Assembly (NCBI GenBank): GCA_017397695.1
Contig: JAFQIF010000081.1
Coordinates: forward strand, 1 to 51,879
Reading direction: 5' to 3'
Length of the DNA: 51,879 nt
Origin: Clostridia bacterium
GTDB lineage: Bacteria > Bacillota_A > Clostridia > Christensenellales > Aristaeellaceae
The notes beneath the pieces are model-generated. The model did no database searches, was not told where the DNA came from, and saw nothing but the letters and a program-made list of their open reading frames with translations. The position numbers were made by a program, and so were the translations under genes. Shown in pieces: positions 36,801 through 44,299 of this stretch. The stretch's first letter is position 1. Each line of letters starts with the position of its first letter.

Positions 36801-39732
36801 CGTCCTTGCCAAAATACATCTCGCGCACAACCAGATTCTGCGCGTTGTATTCGTAGCCGATCTCGCTGTAGCCTTCCTCATGAAGCGCCCGTTCTCCGGC
36901 CGCATCAAAGAATCGCTCGCGCGTCACGTTGCCCATCGTGTCGTAATCGCGCTCAATACTGGCAAATCCATGCTCCAGCGCAACAGCTTCGCCCTGCGCG
37001 TCCAGATAGCTCTCGCGCAGCACGCGGCCGCCGGCCGCATTGACAACGACAACCACTGCGTAACCATCGTCACACTCCACAATGCTGCCGTCCAGCCCCA
37101 GGAAGGTTTTGCGGCACACCAAGCCATAGTCGTCGTATTCGTAGCTCATGCCGGCATAGCCGTCTTCGCACAGAACAGGCGCGCCGTTCATATCCAGATA
37201 CGCTTCGCGAATAACCTTACCCGTATGCTCGTCGTAGTCATAGGCCACAGACGTATAGCCCGCTTCAATGACAGTCGGCTCTCCATCCTGCCCCAGATAC
37301 GTATCCCGGATCTTTTCGCCGCTGCGGTCATCGTACTGCGAACGGATCGCTGCATAGCCCTCATCCTTGAGCAGCACCGGGCTTTCTCCGCTGTCCAGAT
37401 ATTCCGTCAACGTAAGGCGTCTTCTGCTGTCGTAGCTGTAGCGGATCGTGCTGTAGCCTTCCTCCAGCGCATACGGCGCGCCACTTTCATCCAGATAATC
37501 CGTCCTGATACGGCAGCGGAACTGATCATACGCATGGGTAACGCTTGTATAGCCTTCCTCCGTTTGGGCTGGCATGCCGTTTCTGTCCACCTGCATGCTC
37601 GCCGTCAGATTGCCGTAGGCGTCGTAGGTATTTCGCATACCGGCATTGCCGCGATCGATTTCCATCACTTCGCCGTACACATCGTAATATGCGCTTTCCA
37701 GCATATTGCCGTAGATGTCGTACGAATACTTCGCCGAAGCATATCCCTTCTCGCCGCGCACAGGGTTTCCGTTGAGATCGAAGTACGCCTCCGCGAGCAT
37801 GTGACCCTGCAGATTCTTCTCCGTCACATACATCGCGTAGCCGTTGGCATTCATCACGGGGATGCCGTCCATATCGCAATATGTCTGCGTGACGGTTTCA
37901 CCCAGCACATTTTTCTCGTAGCTGTACTGAATCTGCGCATAGCCTTCCGGCAGCGTCATGCGCTCTCCATCCGCATTACGGTACCATTCCCTGCTGACGT
38001 TGTGCATGGAATCATACTCGCGCTCGGTATAGGCCGCGCCGCCGCTGACGATCATCGTTCCGTCCGTATCATAGCTCTGCGTGCTGACCTCATTGCCGAA
38101 TATCGTATTGGTGACAACTTTCTTGTGCACACCGTCGTTGTTGCGCACAGGCTCGCCATTTTCATCGAAATACGCTTCGCCTGCGCCAAAGCCATTTTCG
38201 TCATAGCTGATGCGCTTTTCCTGATAGCCCTCCGTGCTGCGCACACCCTGATCATCCATGCCGTAATACTGCTCGCTGATGACCTGGTTCTCCGCAGAAT
38301 AATCCATGGTCTTGTAGCTGTATCCGTTATCCGTCATCATCGGGTCGCCGTTTTCGTCGAGGTAATTCTCCCGGATGACATTCTCCAGATCATCATACTC
38401 ATAGCTGATCTGCGCACAGCCCTTGTCAATGGCATATACCGCATGGCCCTTAGGATCCTTGAACTCCTTGAGAATCAGGAATCTTTTGTACTTTTTAGGC
38501 ACCAGCTCATACGTATACTCGATACGGCTGTAACCGTTGTAGCCGATCACTTCTTCGCCGTTCTCATCGAGATACCGTTCCTTAATCAGGTATTTCTTGT
38601 TTTCATAGGTGTATTCAACCGATGCATAGCCCAGCTCAGGCATCATCATCAGCTTGCCGTCCGTACCGTAATAGCGCTCATAGCCCAGCTCGCCATGCAT
38701 GGTATAGGCTGCCTTGTAGCGCCAATATCCTTCTCCGCATGCTACCGGATCGCCGTTCATGTCGTAGTAGCGCGTTTCGATCATGCGGTCATTGGCGTCA
38801 TAATCGTACTCCACACGCGCATAACCCTTAGCGCAGTTCACCCTGTGCTCGCTGGCGTCAAAATATTCCTCGCTGATGGCCGGCGCGTCCCTGCGCTCGT
38901 CCTTCTTGTCGTAGGTCTTCACCACGCGCGCGTAGCCGTCTTTCATGTTGATCAGGCCGTCGCTTGCATCATAATACGCCTCTTCCGTGATGCGGTCGAG
39001 GTTGTCCATCTTCACTTCGTAACGGGCATAGCCGGCGCTTTCCACAAACACCTGGTTGCCGTCCGCATCGTAATAGATCTCCTTAATCAGACGCTTGCGC
39101 TTGTACTCGCGCTCGACATAGGCCCAGCCCTCTTCATTGAGGGCATAGTTGCCGTATTCGTCGAAATACTCTACCTTGGTGGTGTATCCCGTCTCGCGGT
39201 CAATGGTATTGATCATCTGCGCCCAATACCCGCGCTGACGGCAGAGGTTTCCCTCGGTATCATAGTAGCTGATGGATTTAAGATGAATACCCTGATACGT
39301 GTGAATCTGCTCGGCATATCCGTTTTCACACATCACCAGATTGCCGTCCAGATCCTTATAACGCTCCTCCAGAAACCAGCCGTAGCCGGACCACTTGTAT
39401 TCGATCGTCGAATAGCCGTATGCCGTATTGACATGCTTGCCCTTGATATCGTGGAACGTGGTCTTGATCCGGGCCGGCAGCCTGCTGTATTCATGCTCCG
39501 CATAGCAGTAAAGCATGTCGTCCGCCATCACCGGGTTTCCCTCCCGGTCGACAAACGTCTCCTTGCTGAACAGGCCATGTCGGTTTTTCTCGCGCACAAC
39601 TTCCAGGCTGGTCGATGTTTCCGCCGCAGCGGGCGCGGGCGAAGCCGCCAGCGCAACAGCGAGCAGCACCGGCGCGCTCATACCGGCAAGCCTTCGAAGA
39701 AAACAGGCCTTCATCAGGTTGCGAAGTTCCAT
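30823..39732 (-). CDS. Giant secreted protein of about 90 YD-like 32-residue repeats
   Basis: About 2,969 residues. The N-terminus is a signal peptide (basic start, LAGMSAPVLLAVALAASPAPAAAE). Almost all the rest is tandem 32-residue units (96 bp) with the pattern GYAxxxYxYDxxGRxxxxxYLDxxGxPVxxxxx, akin to RHS/YD repeats but longer than the usual 20-23 residues. No RHS core, toxin domain, LPXTG or SLH anchor is seen; the protein ends in repeats. It is probably a long, stiff surface or wall-associated fibre; the function is unknown. The start at 39732 follows GAGGTG. It has its own promoter and lies 34 bp upstream of the autokinase gene without a terminator, so it appears to be the first gene of the capsule operon. 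Confidence 0.88.
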   Translation of the reverse strand: MELRNLMKACFLRRLAGMSAPVLLAVALAASPAPAAAETSTSLEVVREKNRHGLFSKETFVDREGNPVMADDMLYCYAEHEYSRLPARIKTTFHDIKGKHVNTAYGYSTIEYKWSGYGWFLEERYKDLDGNLVMCENGYAEQIHTYQGIHLKSISYYDTEGNLCRQRGYWAQMINTIDRETGYTTKVEYFDEYGNYALNEEGWAYVEREYKRKRLIKEIYYDADGNQVFVESAGYARYEVKMDNLDRITEEAYYDASDGLINMKDGYARVVKTYDKKDERRDAPAISEEYFDASEHRVNCAKGYARVEYDYDANDRMIETRYYDMNGDPVACGEGYWRYKAAYTMHGELGYERYYGTDGKLMMMPELGYASVEYTYENKKYLIKERYLDENGEEVIGYNGYSRIEYTYELVPKKYKRFLILKEFKDPKGHAVYAIDKGCAQISYEYDDLENVIRENYLDENGDPMMTDNGYSYKTMDYSAENQVISEQYYGMDDQGVRSTEGYQEKRISYDENGFGAGEAYFDENGEPVRNNDGVHKKVVTNTIFGNEVSTQSYDTDGTMIVSGGAAYTEREYDSMHNVSREWYRNADGERMTLPEGYAQIQYSYEKNVLGETVTQTYCDMDGIPVMNANGYAMYVTEKNLQGHMLAEAYFDLNGNPVRGEKGYASAKYSYDIYGNMLESAYYDVYGEVMEIDRGNAGMRNTYDAYGNLTASMQVDRNGMPAQTEEGYTSVTHAYDQFRCRIRTDYLDESGAPYALEEGYSTIRYSYDSRRRLTLTEYLDSGESPVLLKDEGYAAIRSQYDDRSGEKIRDTYLGQDGEPTVIEAGYTSVAYDYDEHTGKVIREAYLDMNGAPVLCEDGYAGMSYEYDDYGLVCRKTFLGLDGSIVECDDGYAVVVVVNAAGGRVLRESYLDAQGEAVALEHGFASIERDYDTMGNVTRERFFDAAGERALHEEGYSEIGYEYNAQNLVVREMYFGKDGNPIRNASGYAARSFENDVRGNVLRESYYDENGQAIVGKDGGASTAYTYNDAGQIATEMLLDLDGNPVCGRGGYAQAKYTYDAMGYTVGVSWFDVEGQPTATADGYEAIAYVNNTHGEVLEERYLDRSGQSVVNADGYAMVRYERDARGNATLTQYLDAEGQAVLSSYGYAQIQQAYNDDDLVIAVLYRDQNGNPTQGPDGFSAVTYAYDEEERLTQSRYEDGFGNPVSGSAGYASVSVVYDEDDHITQQSFYGEDGALCESAEGYAQVRYEYDEDGNCTKEQYFGADGAGRMITAGYAAVARTFDEDGNCTQIWYMDEQAQPVITPDGYASVSYTYDARGRLTSEYYYDESGNLTVSALGAAGAVMTYDARGNLQSVSYVDASGAAVLSAGGYASVSRTYDALDRLIRETYLDAYGMPMVGTGGFARVEYTYDSLGRKTSTRYLDADGMLRNGDEGYAYIEHAYSPAGKLTFERYMSASGQPVQLSEGYAAIRYAYDSRQNCIRRDYLNVDGLAALCTGGYASEEMTYDSLGRQTTLRYLDLNGVPTVCTEGYAGVNTVYDRLGRLTQVGYVDVYGQPFYHLDGYAAVVYTYDSYGNVVLEQYTDAQGVFVDTLRGYAQIYKRYDRLGRMTLQTYLDASGSAVITDGGYAGVEIVYDAMGRKTAERYLDSQGGLCLSDAGYAEARYTYDGLGNLLRTTYTDTYGQLSVTAQGYAAVEYRYDSRRRVVAERYYGADGSLSVNADGIAGVDVTYTASGYVESQTFVGADGLACMSAEGFACVRFGYNGQGRKTKEVFLDEYGQPIMVKQYGYAQSEYDYDSAGNCIEQRFYDEQGRLCAGSAGYASVRRTYNVQGRLLTEQFLDESGQPVVVSGYAMLSYTYDETLHIARVDYLDAQGQPVMHAGGYASIVYGYDTRGRRTSVRYLDTAGMTTNNLKGYAGVDMVYDAYSRMILETYISDSGVPYMTGSGYASIGYAYDARGRVTLTTYYDGLGQPAITLMGYAKIAAQYDVFGRVTRLSYLDTQDRGVLSTSGYAGIGYEYDVMGRVVRETYYAPDGGAQLMAGRYGEVLFAYDKRGNVIREAYGDGAGNLVFIPDGYAAVEREFDERNQQTEVRYLGTDHQLTMLPGGYAVVRYGYDERGRRSYEAFMNDKRELTRIHTGFAAVAYEHDEQGNKVFEAYYDEHAQPCLIAGGYAAMRFEYDAARNVTLAAYLDRTHQPMLTRDGYAMEEFAYDAKNRQILHRYLGVSGEPVNLRSGYSWMETAWSDDGLTKWVKVFNRLGQLCRQTDGAWVIRTTGSEDGLILEQAYLDEAGNLMRGSGDYAIVRFGYDQLRRQNAIAYYDKEGKPIRTTLGYASMHAAYDDAGRMVKRWFLGADGQPTRIKAGYAAMEYAYDAMGRTTQTRYYDVNGSLMITGQGYAILDHTYDERGNLLREAYLNPWYGLMNGPNGYAYSIREYDADGNMTRIAYYDEADQPALVNGQYVYAVYEYDERGNQVCELLYNASGELVVRAGMAAYVRSTYDEQDNLIEFWYYGVNGQRVKSPYGYAGQRMTYDERGNRTSATNLSLEEEPVFGNGRFARVTYAYDERDNLIEECYYDPSGNLFICNNGYARQTFIYDDQGRLLERRAFNEKGAVCDYARMFAIQQNSYDEAGRLVRMAFYETDGVPGRNEIGAAAVERSYDANDNLIHEAFYSADGSLYMTTYGYAMREATYDVNSFRTSERYLDASGNPVRIRAGFASAQYECDWRGLPVEIRYYDQFGQPVRHEDGYEVLHQDYDANGAVIAQAYFLSDGTPVKCVYGYEAKDIELDVFSRPVLERYLDAQGNLTQAANGSEQARMTYADDNTAVPQDKTFENGQGQVIVTREGYSRIAYVYDGYDRVLEEHYQDADGNPVYTSGGYQAKRYTRDLMNRVISEACYLADMQTKVDSAEGYCEIAYEYDLNSNVVRQTYYGANGWGATDQSGVNRIEREYDERGNLLWEKKYDLSMKQIN

Positions 39733-39805
39733 GTATCTTTGCACCTCATATAAATAACTTATATTATGTAAATAGGCGATATTCCACCACATTAGTAATC
39801 AGTTT

Positions 39806-39834
39806 ATTATATCACACTGCCAATCCATGTTCAA
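39806..39834 (-). promoter_or_regulatory. Sigma-A promoter of the giant repeat gene and capsule operon
   Basis: On the minus strand TTGAAC (39829-39834), 17 nt, then TATAAT (39806-39811). The untranslated leader is about 65 nt. It lies directly after the terminator of the radical SAM cluster. Confidence 0.75.
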
Positions 39835-39835
39835 T

Positions 39836-39876
39836 AAAAATACCCTCTCCATACGAAAATTGTCAGAGAGGGTATT
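39836..39876 (-). terminator. Rho-independent terminator of the radical SAM cluster
   Basis: On the minus strand AATACCCTCTC (39866-39876) pairs with GAGAGGGTATT (39839-39849), an 11-bp perfect stem with a 16-nt loop, followed by TTTTTATT. It starts 11 nt after the S24/S26 peptidase stop. Confidence 0.9.
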
Positions 39877-39887
39877 CTTATTCTGTT

Positions 39888-40349
39888 TTATCGGATGAAT
39901 CGTGCATATGCTGCGGCAAACACAGGCCTCAGGGGAATCATCTTCGTCCACACGCGGGCGAAGAACTCCCACCAGAAGTCTCCCGGCTGGATCATTTTTC
40001 CCTTTCGCTTGACGCGGGTAACGATCGCGAAAATCTGCTCCCGCTTCACGCCGCGCTCAATCTCCGTCTGTGCGTCACCGACGATATCGTATTCTCCAGC
40101 GTAAGCGCGCAGAATGCGATGCATGATATACTGTCCGCTCTCCCGCTGATAGAACACCATATCGCCCGCCTTCAGCGGCGCATCCGGCTTTTTAAAATAG
40201 ATGCTGTCCCGCTGATGACAGATAAACGGGCTCATCGAGCTGCCGGAAACCAACATGCTCACCTCATGGCCCTCCTCAGTCAGGCCGCGCAGCACATCGA
40301 CATATTCATTCGTATTTACATAGCGTATTTTTCTCTGGGGCTGATTCAT
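39888..40349 (-). CDS. S24/S26 family peptidase, signal-peptidase-like
   Basis: 153 residues. SGSSMSPFI (about 35-43) holds the catalytic Ser region, GDMVFYQRESGQYIMHRIL the second box with His in place of the usual Lys, and YDIVGDAQ the third. Ser-His pairing resembles the ER-type/SipW branch of signal peptidases. No clear membrane segment is seen, unlike true signal peptidases. In the cluster it is last, 18 bp after the ABC transporter, and is the only peptidase, so it may remove the precursor's leader or process it on export. It could also act as a membrane-associated regulator. Confidence 0.75.
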   Translation of the reverse strand: MNQPQRKIRYVNTNEYVDVLRGLTEEGHEVSMLVSGSSMSPFICHQRDSIYFKKPDAPLKAGDMVFYQRESGQYIMHRILRAYAGEYDIVGDAQTEIERGVKREQIFAIVTRVKRKGKMIQPGDFWWEFFARVWTKMIPLRPVFAAAYARFIR

Positions 40350-40367
40350 TTTCTGTACACCTCAGCA

Positions 40368-42173
40368 TCAGAAATCGATGGCCATCTTTGCGGCCTCTTC
40401 TTCATCCAGCTCCGTGATCGAAGCATCCATCACGCGATAGACGCGCTGACACATGCTCAGCACGCTCGGCCGGTGCGTGGTCACGATACAGGTCTTATTC
40501 GGGCGCTGCTGAATGATATTTTTGAGCACCTGGCGCTCCGTCTTCACATCCAGCGCAGAGGTTGCCTCATCCAACAGCAGCACCGGCGCATCACGCAGCA
40601 CGGCGCGGGCAATGGCTACGCGCTGGTTCTGGCCTTCGGACAGGCCGCGGCCGCGCTCGCCAAGCTTGTGATTGATCGTATCAGGCATTTTGGATACAAA
40701 ATCCCATGCGCAGGCGATCTTCAGCGCCTCGATGATTTCCTCGTCCGTCGCATCCTCTTTCACCATGCGCATGTTTTCTGCAATGCTTCCCGAGAGAATG
40801 GTATTGCCCTGCGGCACATACGCAAACAGGTAACGCGTATCCGCATTCATAGGCAGTTCCAGCCCGCTGCTCGCGCGGATCACCGCCTCGCCGCCCTTGG
40901 GCTGCACAAGGCCGAGGATCAGGCGGATGAGCGTCGTCTTGCCTTCGCCGGAGGGACCGACCAGCGCAACGATCTCGCCGGGCTTTGCGATCATATCCGA
41001 GCGCCTGATCACGCGCTTGCCGCGCACGTAGCCAAAGCTCAGATCGCGCATCTCGATGGTAAATCCATCATCCACATATTGATCCAGCTCGCCGGAGCGC
41101 GGAACATGCTTCTCGCGCGGCAGATCGACCAGCTCACGAATGCGGTGAGCAGAGATGGAGCTATTGAGGAAACCCGGAATGATGCCCACAAGGCTGGAAA
41201 ACGCGCCAGCCAGCTTGCTGCGCTGCTGCAGAAAGAGCGTCATCGTACCGTAGGTAATGTCCCTCGTCCACAAGCGCCACAGGCAGTAACCAAAGACGAT
41301 GCCCTGCGTGATCGTGCCGAAGATCGAGCTAACAATGCCGGTCTTGATATTGAACATATTGAAATCCAGCGCAAACTTGTTGCTCTTGCGCTGCCACCAG
41401 CGCAGCTTCTCGCTGTAATATGGCGCAATGCCAAAGGATTTGATCGTATCGAAATTATAGAACGTCTCTACCTGGAAGCTCATGATTTCGCTGCCCATCT
41501 CCTGTGCGCGCTTGGCGTAGGCCCTGCGTTTCTTCATCAGGATGGCAGTCATCGCAAAGCCAAACGGCGCGCCGATAAACGCCAGCACGGCCATAACCCA
41601 GTCATAGCGCAGGATGACGAGGAATGTCGCGATGAAATTATAAACAATGATGACAATCGACGGAATCCAGCTGATGGCATTGCTGGATACCGTGCCGATA
41701 TCGCTTCGGAAGCGATTGAGCAGGTCGCCATTGGGATACTTGCTCAGCGCATACCAGTCCGCGTCGATGATCCGATCGAAAATATCCGACTGGATATCGT
41801 TGCTGATCTTCTGGCTCAGTTTGAGGTTAAACCGGCCCAGCCAGTTGCCCAGCGTCAGGCTGAGCACAGTGCTGGTCAGCGAGATCGTGATCAGGATCCA
41901 GAGCTTATCGGTCTGATAGCCCGTGATCACGTCGAGCATAAACTTGCTCATGAGGCTGGAAATGATACCCAGCGTCGTGGAAACAAGGCCCATAACCGTA
42001 TAAAACACGATGGCCCATTTATGGCGTCTGCTGTAGGTAAAGATCCACTTCCAGTCGTCAATGATCTCCGTCAGAGAGCCGTCCATCCATTTCTTTACCA
42101 GGATTTCCAGCGACTCAAACGCGATTTTCGACGCGCCCCTGTCTTCTCTGTTTTCGTTGCGGTACTCGCTCAT
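40368..42173 (-). CDS. ABC exporter, fused membrane and ATPase domains
   Basis: 601 residues. A six-helix type I exporter domain (about 50-330) is followed by an ATPase with Walker A VGPSGEGKTTLIRLIL, Q-loop PQGNTIL, signature LSEGQNQRVAIARA and Walker B VLLLDEATSALD, then a His switch in CIVTTHRPS. No N-terminal C39 peptidase domain is present: the first 50 residues are a short polar tail with RNENREDRG. The likely job is to export the product of the two precursor genes. It starts 3 bp after the kinase-like gene. Confidence 0.9.
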   Translation of the reverse strand: MSEYRNENREDRGASKIAFESLEILVKKWMDGSLTEIIDDWKWIFTYSRRHKWAIVFYTVMGLVSTTLGIISSLMSKFMLDVITGYQTDKLWILITISLTSTVLSLTLGNWLGRFNLKLSQKISNDIQSDIFDRIIDADWYALSKYPNGDLLNRFRSDIGTVSSNAISWIPSIVIIVYNFIATFLVILRYDWVMAVLAFIGAPFGFAMTAILMKKRRAYAKRAQEMGSEIMSFQVETFYNFDTIKSFGIAPYYSEKLRWWQRKSNKFALDFNMFNIKTGIVSSIFGTITQGIVFGYCLWRLWTRDITYGTMTLFLQQRSKLAGAFSSLVGIIPGFLNSSISAHRIRELVDLPREKHVPRSGELDQYVDDGFTIEMRDLSFGYVRGKRVIRRSDMIAKPGEIVALVGPSGEGKTTLIRLILGLVQPKGGEAVIRASSGLELPMNADTRYLFAYVPQGNTILSGSIAENMRMVKEDATDEEIIEALKIACAWDFVSKMPDTINHKLGERGRGLSEGQNQRVAIARAVLRDAPVLLLDEATSALDVKTERQVLKNIIQQRPNKTCIVTTHRPSVLSMCQRVYRVMDASITELDEEEAAKMAIDF

Positions 42174-42176
42174 AAC

Positions 42177-43049
42177 TTATTCCCCGGCAGCCTCTGCCTG
42201 CCCGTCAGCGTCAAGCGCCTGTTCCAGGCATTTTACCGCTTCTTGCGAAATGGTACAGCTCAGGTGATACACCGGTACACAGGTCACCAGGTCCTCAATC
42301 CGGTCCATAGCCTGCTGCTGCGCCTGTCTGTTCCAGAAATTGATCGTAATCTGGCTGTAAATCTGCGAAAATGCCTGAAACGGCGTCAGCCTTTGAATCG
42401 TATTTTCCTTCCCCTGGCTGAGCATCACGATAGCCCGGATCGGCAGGCTCTCGTTATGGCATACGCCGGAAGAACCGCATACCGGCCAGCCATTGGCCGT
42501 CCATACGCCGTCCTGTTTCCTCACCAGCGATTTATCGCCGTTGACCACGCGCGTACCCCTGTGCTTTTCCCACAGGGTAGCCTGCGTGGTTTTTCCCGTT
42601 CCGCTGGGCGCGGAAAAGAGAATCGCCCCGCTGCCGCGCTGCATATAGGCGCAATGGAGCACAAGGCTGTCTCTGCGTATCTGATGGCGCTCCATAGCAA
42701 AGAGCGAAAGGAAAATTGTATCTATACCGGCCAGCTCAGCCGCATTCGGTTCCAGCAGCACCTCGGCATGCGTCTCGTCGATTTCCGCATAGCACGCGTA
42801 GTATCCCTTTCCGCCCGGAACGCCAATAAACCGCATTTCAAGCCCGTTTTCCTCAAATACCAGCAAATCGGGTCTTCCGGCAGTCAGCCTGCCGCGCGGC
42901 TTGGGATACTCGCTTGCCAGCCGGATCTCATAGGTATACACCGGCTGCGCCTGCGGCGCTTCAAAGAGCATAAAGTTTTCCGGCGGCACAATGCCTTCGT
43001 CACAGATTAAGCGAAAGCAGAATTCGCCGATACTAAAAACCTTATCCAT
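42177..43049 (-). CDS. HPr-kinase-like / PEPCK-fold ATP-binding protein
   Basis: 290 residues. A P-loop FSAPSGTGKTTQATLW (about residues 160-175) and a following VVNGDKSLV are shared with HPr kinase/phosphorylase and with the kinase-like proteins found in lasso-peptide and SynChlorMet (ScmC) clusters. The N-terminal 120 residues have no clear domain. In lasso clusters, such proteins phosphorylate the precursor. Here it might phosphorylate a modified precursor or sense it; neither is shown. GGGAGG 6 nt upstream fixes the start at 43049; a longer frame begins 48 bp earlier without a site. Confidence 0.72.
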   Translation of the reverse strand: MDKVFSIGEFCFRLICDEGIVPPENFMLFEAPQAQPVYTYEIRLASEYPKPRGRLTAGRPDLLVFEENGLEMRFIGVPGGKGYYACYAEIDETHAEVLLEPNAAELAGIDTIFLSLFAMERHQIRRDSLVLHCAYMQRGSGAILFSAPSGTGKTTQATLWEKHRGTRVVNGDKSLVRKQDGVWTANGWPVCGSSGVCHNESLPIRAIVMLSQGKENTIQRLTPFQAFSQIYSQITINFWNRQAQQQAMDRIEDLVTCVPVYHLSCTISQEAVKCLEQALDADGQAEAAGE

Positions 43050-43119
43050 GGATTTCCTCCCGCATGTGCTTGCTGAAAAGCCGACTATTTGCATCATTAT
43101 ACCACAAACGCGCTTTCAA

Positions 43120-44229
43120 TCAACAGTTTTCGGCCAACTCCCGCAGCAGGCGCTCCGTTTCCTTCGCATAGCGGCACAGATACTCCGGCCTGCCCAGGTA
43201 ATCGCCCGTCTCCGCCTTACAGGCGACCGGACAAACCCGGCACAGTTCACGCACCGGGCACACAGAGCAATCCGCACAGTAGCGCCTTTTAAGGAACGCG
43301 CCGCTCACCTGCTTCCACGCGCGCTCAAATCCAAGATCAAAGGCATTGGCCTCGGGTTCACTGGCCAGCACGCAGGGGCGCAGAAGGCCCTGCCAGTTTA
43401 CCGTGAATGAGCATCTTCCTGCCATGCAGCTGCTTTCGCAGGGCTGCTTTTCTCCGGGCACATAAGCGTCGATCTTTGCTACCATTTTTCTCGCGCTTTC
43501 TGCAATCTGCTTTTCGTCTGCATCAAAGCATTTTATGGTCATGCTCGCCTGTGCCGCCGCCTCCGGCAGCAGTCTGTTCTGCTGCTCAAAGGGACGGGAT
43601 CGCTCTCTCGAGCTTGGGCTCATATATGCATCTGAGATGATCGCACAGTCCAGCTCTTTTGCAAGCGCCAAAAAGCCTTTCAGCGACGACTCGTTTGCCG
43701 GCGTCACGCTGAAGCCCATCCTGACATCCACCTGCCGCGCCCGCAGCAGGCGGATCGCACGAATCACACGATCGAATCCGCCGGGATAATGGCACAGTCT
43801 TTCGTATTCATCATTGCCCGTTCCATAGAGCGTGATATTGACGCGCCTCGGCTTATGCTGCGCAAAGAAATCCGCCCATTGTTCATCAATCAGCGCGGCG
43901 TTGGTGTTCACCGTCAGGATCATGCCCAGCTTTCGCAGGCCGAGATAAATCTCCTTGAACCCCGGATGCAGCAGCGGTTCGCCGCCGGTAAGCAGCAAAA
44001 ACAGCACGCCCATACGCGCCATCTGCGCGCCCAGCGTCAGCCATTCCTCCGCAGAGCGCAGCCTGCCCTGCGCCTCCATCTCCGCGCGCGAGAGGCGCAC
44101 ATAGCACATATCGCAATTCATATTGCACAGCGGAAGCAGCTCCATGCTGCCGCTCACCGGCATGCGCCGCGCCGCCGCGCGCGCCATCATCGTCCGTTCC
44201 ATTGTGTTCACGCCGTGAAGTTCATCCAT
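43120..44229 (-). CDS. Radical SAM/SPASM maturase, module 2
   Basis: 369 residues. The radical SAM motif is C35-x3-C39-x2-C42 in LLPLCNMNCDMCYVRLS; LLTGGEPLLHPGF and VNITLYG follow. The C-terminal SPASM region is cysteine-rich: CESSCMAGRCSFTVNW, RPCVLASE, RYCADCSVCPVRELCRVCPVAC and YLCRY, enough for two auxiliary iron-sulfur clusters. It is a close paralogue of the enzyme at 45453-46586, with identical motif spacing. SPASM enzymes modify peptides through C-C, C-S or C-O links, or epimerise. The expected substrate is the 163-residue protein encoded just upstream. GGAGG 8 nt upstream supports the start; the open frame extends 35 codons further. Confidence 0.9.
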   Translation of the reverse strand: MDELHGVNTMERTMMARAAARRMPVSGSMELLPLCNMNCDMCYVRLSRAEMEAQGRLRSAEEWLTLGAQMARMGVLFLLLTGGEPLLHPGFKEIYLGLRKLGMILTVNTNAALIDEQWADFFAQHKPRRVNITLYGTGNDEYERLCHYPGGFDRVIRAIRLLRARQVDVRMGFSVTPANESSLKGFLALAKELDCAIISDAYMSPSSRERSRPFEQQNRLLPEAAAQASMTIKCFDADEKQIAESARKMVAKIDAYVPGEKQPCESSCMAGRCSFTVNWQGLLRPCVLASEPEANAFDLGFERAWKQVSGAFLKRRYCADCSVCPVRELCRVCPVACKAETGDYLGRPEYLCRYAKETERLLRELAENC

Positions 44230-44250
44230 TCCGCTTGCCTCCGCAATTGA

Positions 44251-44277
44251 AAACAGACCGGAGAATACTCTCCGGTC
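44251..44277 (-). terminator. Perfect hairpin between precursor 2 and its radical SAM gene
   Basis: On the minus strand GACCGGAGA-GTAT-TCTCCGGTC (44256-44277), a 9-bp perfect stem with a 4-nt loop, followed by TGTTTTC. It lies 22 nt after the precursor stop and 26 nt before the enzyme's ATG. It probably attenuates transcription so that far more precursor than enzyme is made, or stabilises the precursor mRNA end. Confidence 0.75.
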
Positions 44278-44299
44278 CGCTGATATTGCTGCATATATA

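Noticed and set aside
30823..39732. CRISPR-like regular repeats
   Set aside because: The periodicity is coding (96 bp, 32 residues) and the units vary; there are no identical repeats with spacers and no cas genes.
30823..39732. RHS polymorphic toxin with immunity gene
   Set aside because: No RHS core, no C-terminal toxin domain and no small immunity gene follows; the next gene is the capsule kinase.
35842..39753. Open frame of 1,303 codons on the plus strand
   Set aside because: Same cause as the other long antisense frame; mirrors the repeat gene.
39615..43010. Open frame of 1,131 codons on the plus strand
   Set aside because: Antisense to the peptidase, ABC transporter and kinase-like genes, all of which have clear families and ribosome binding sites.
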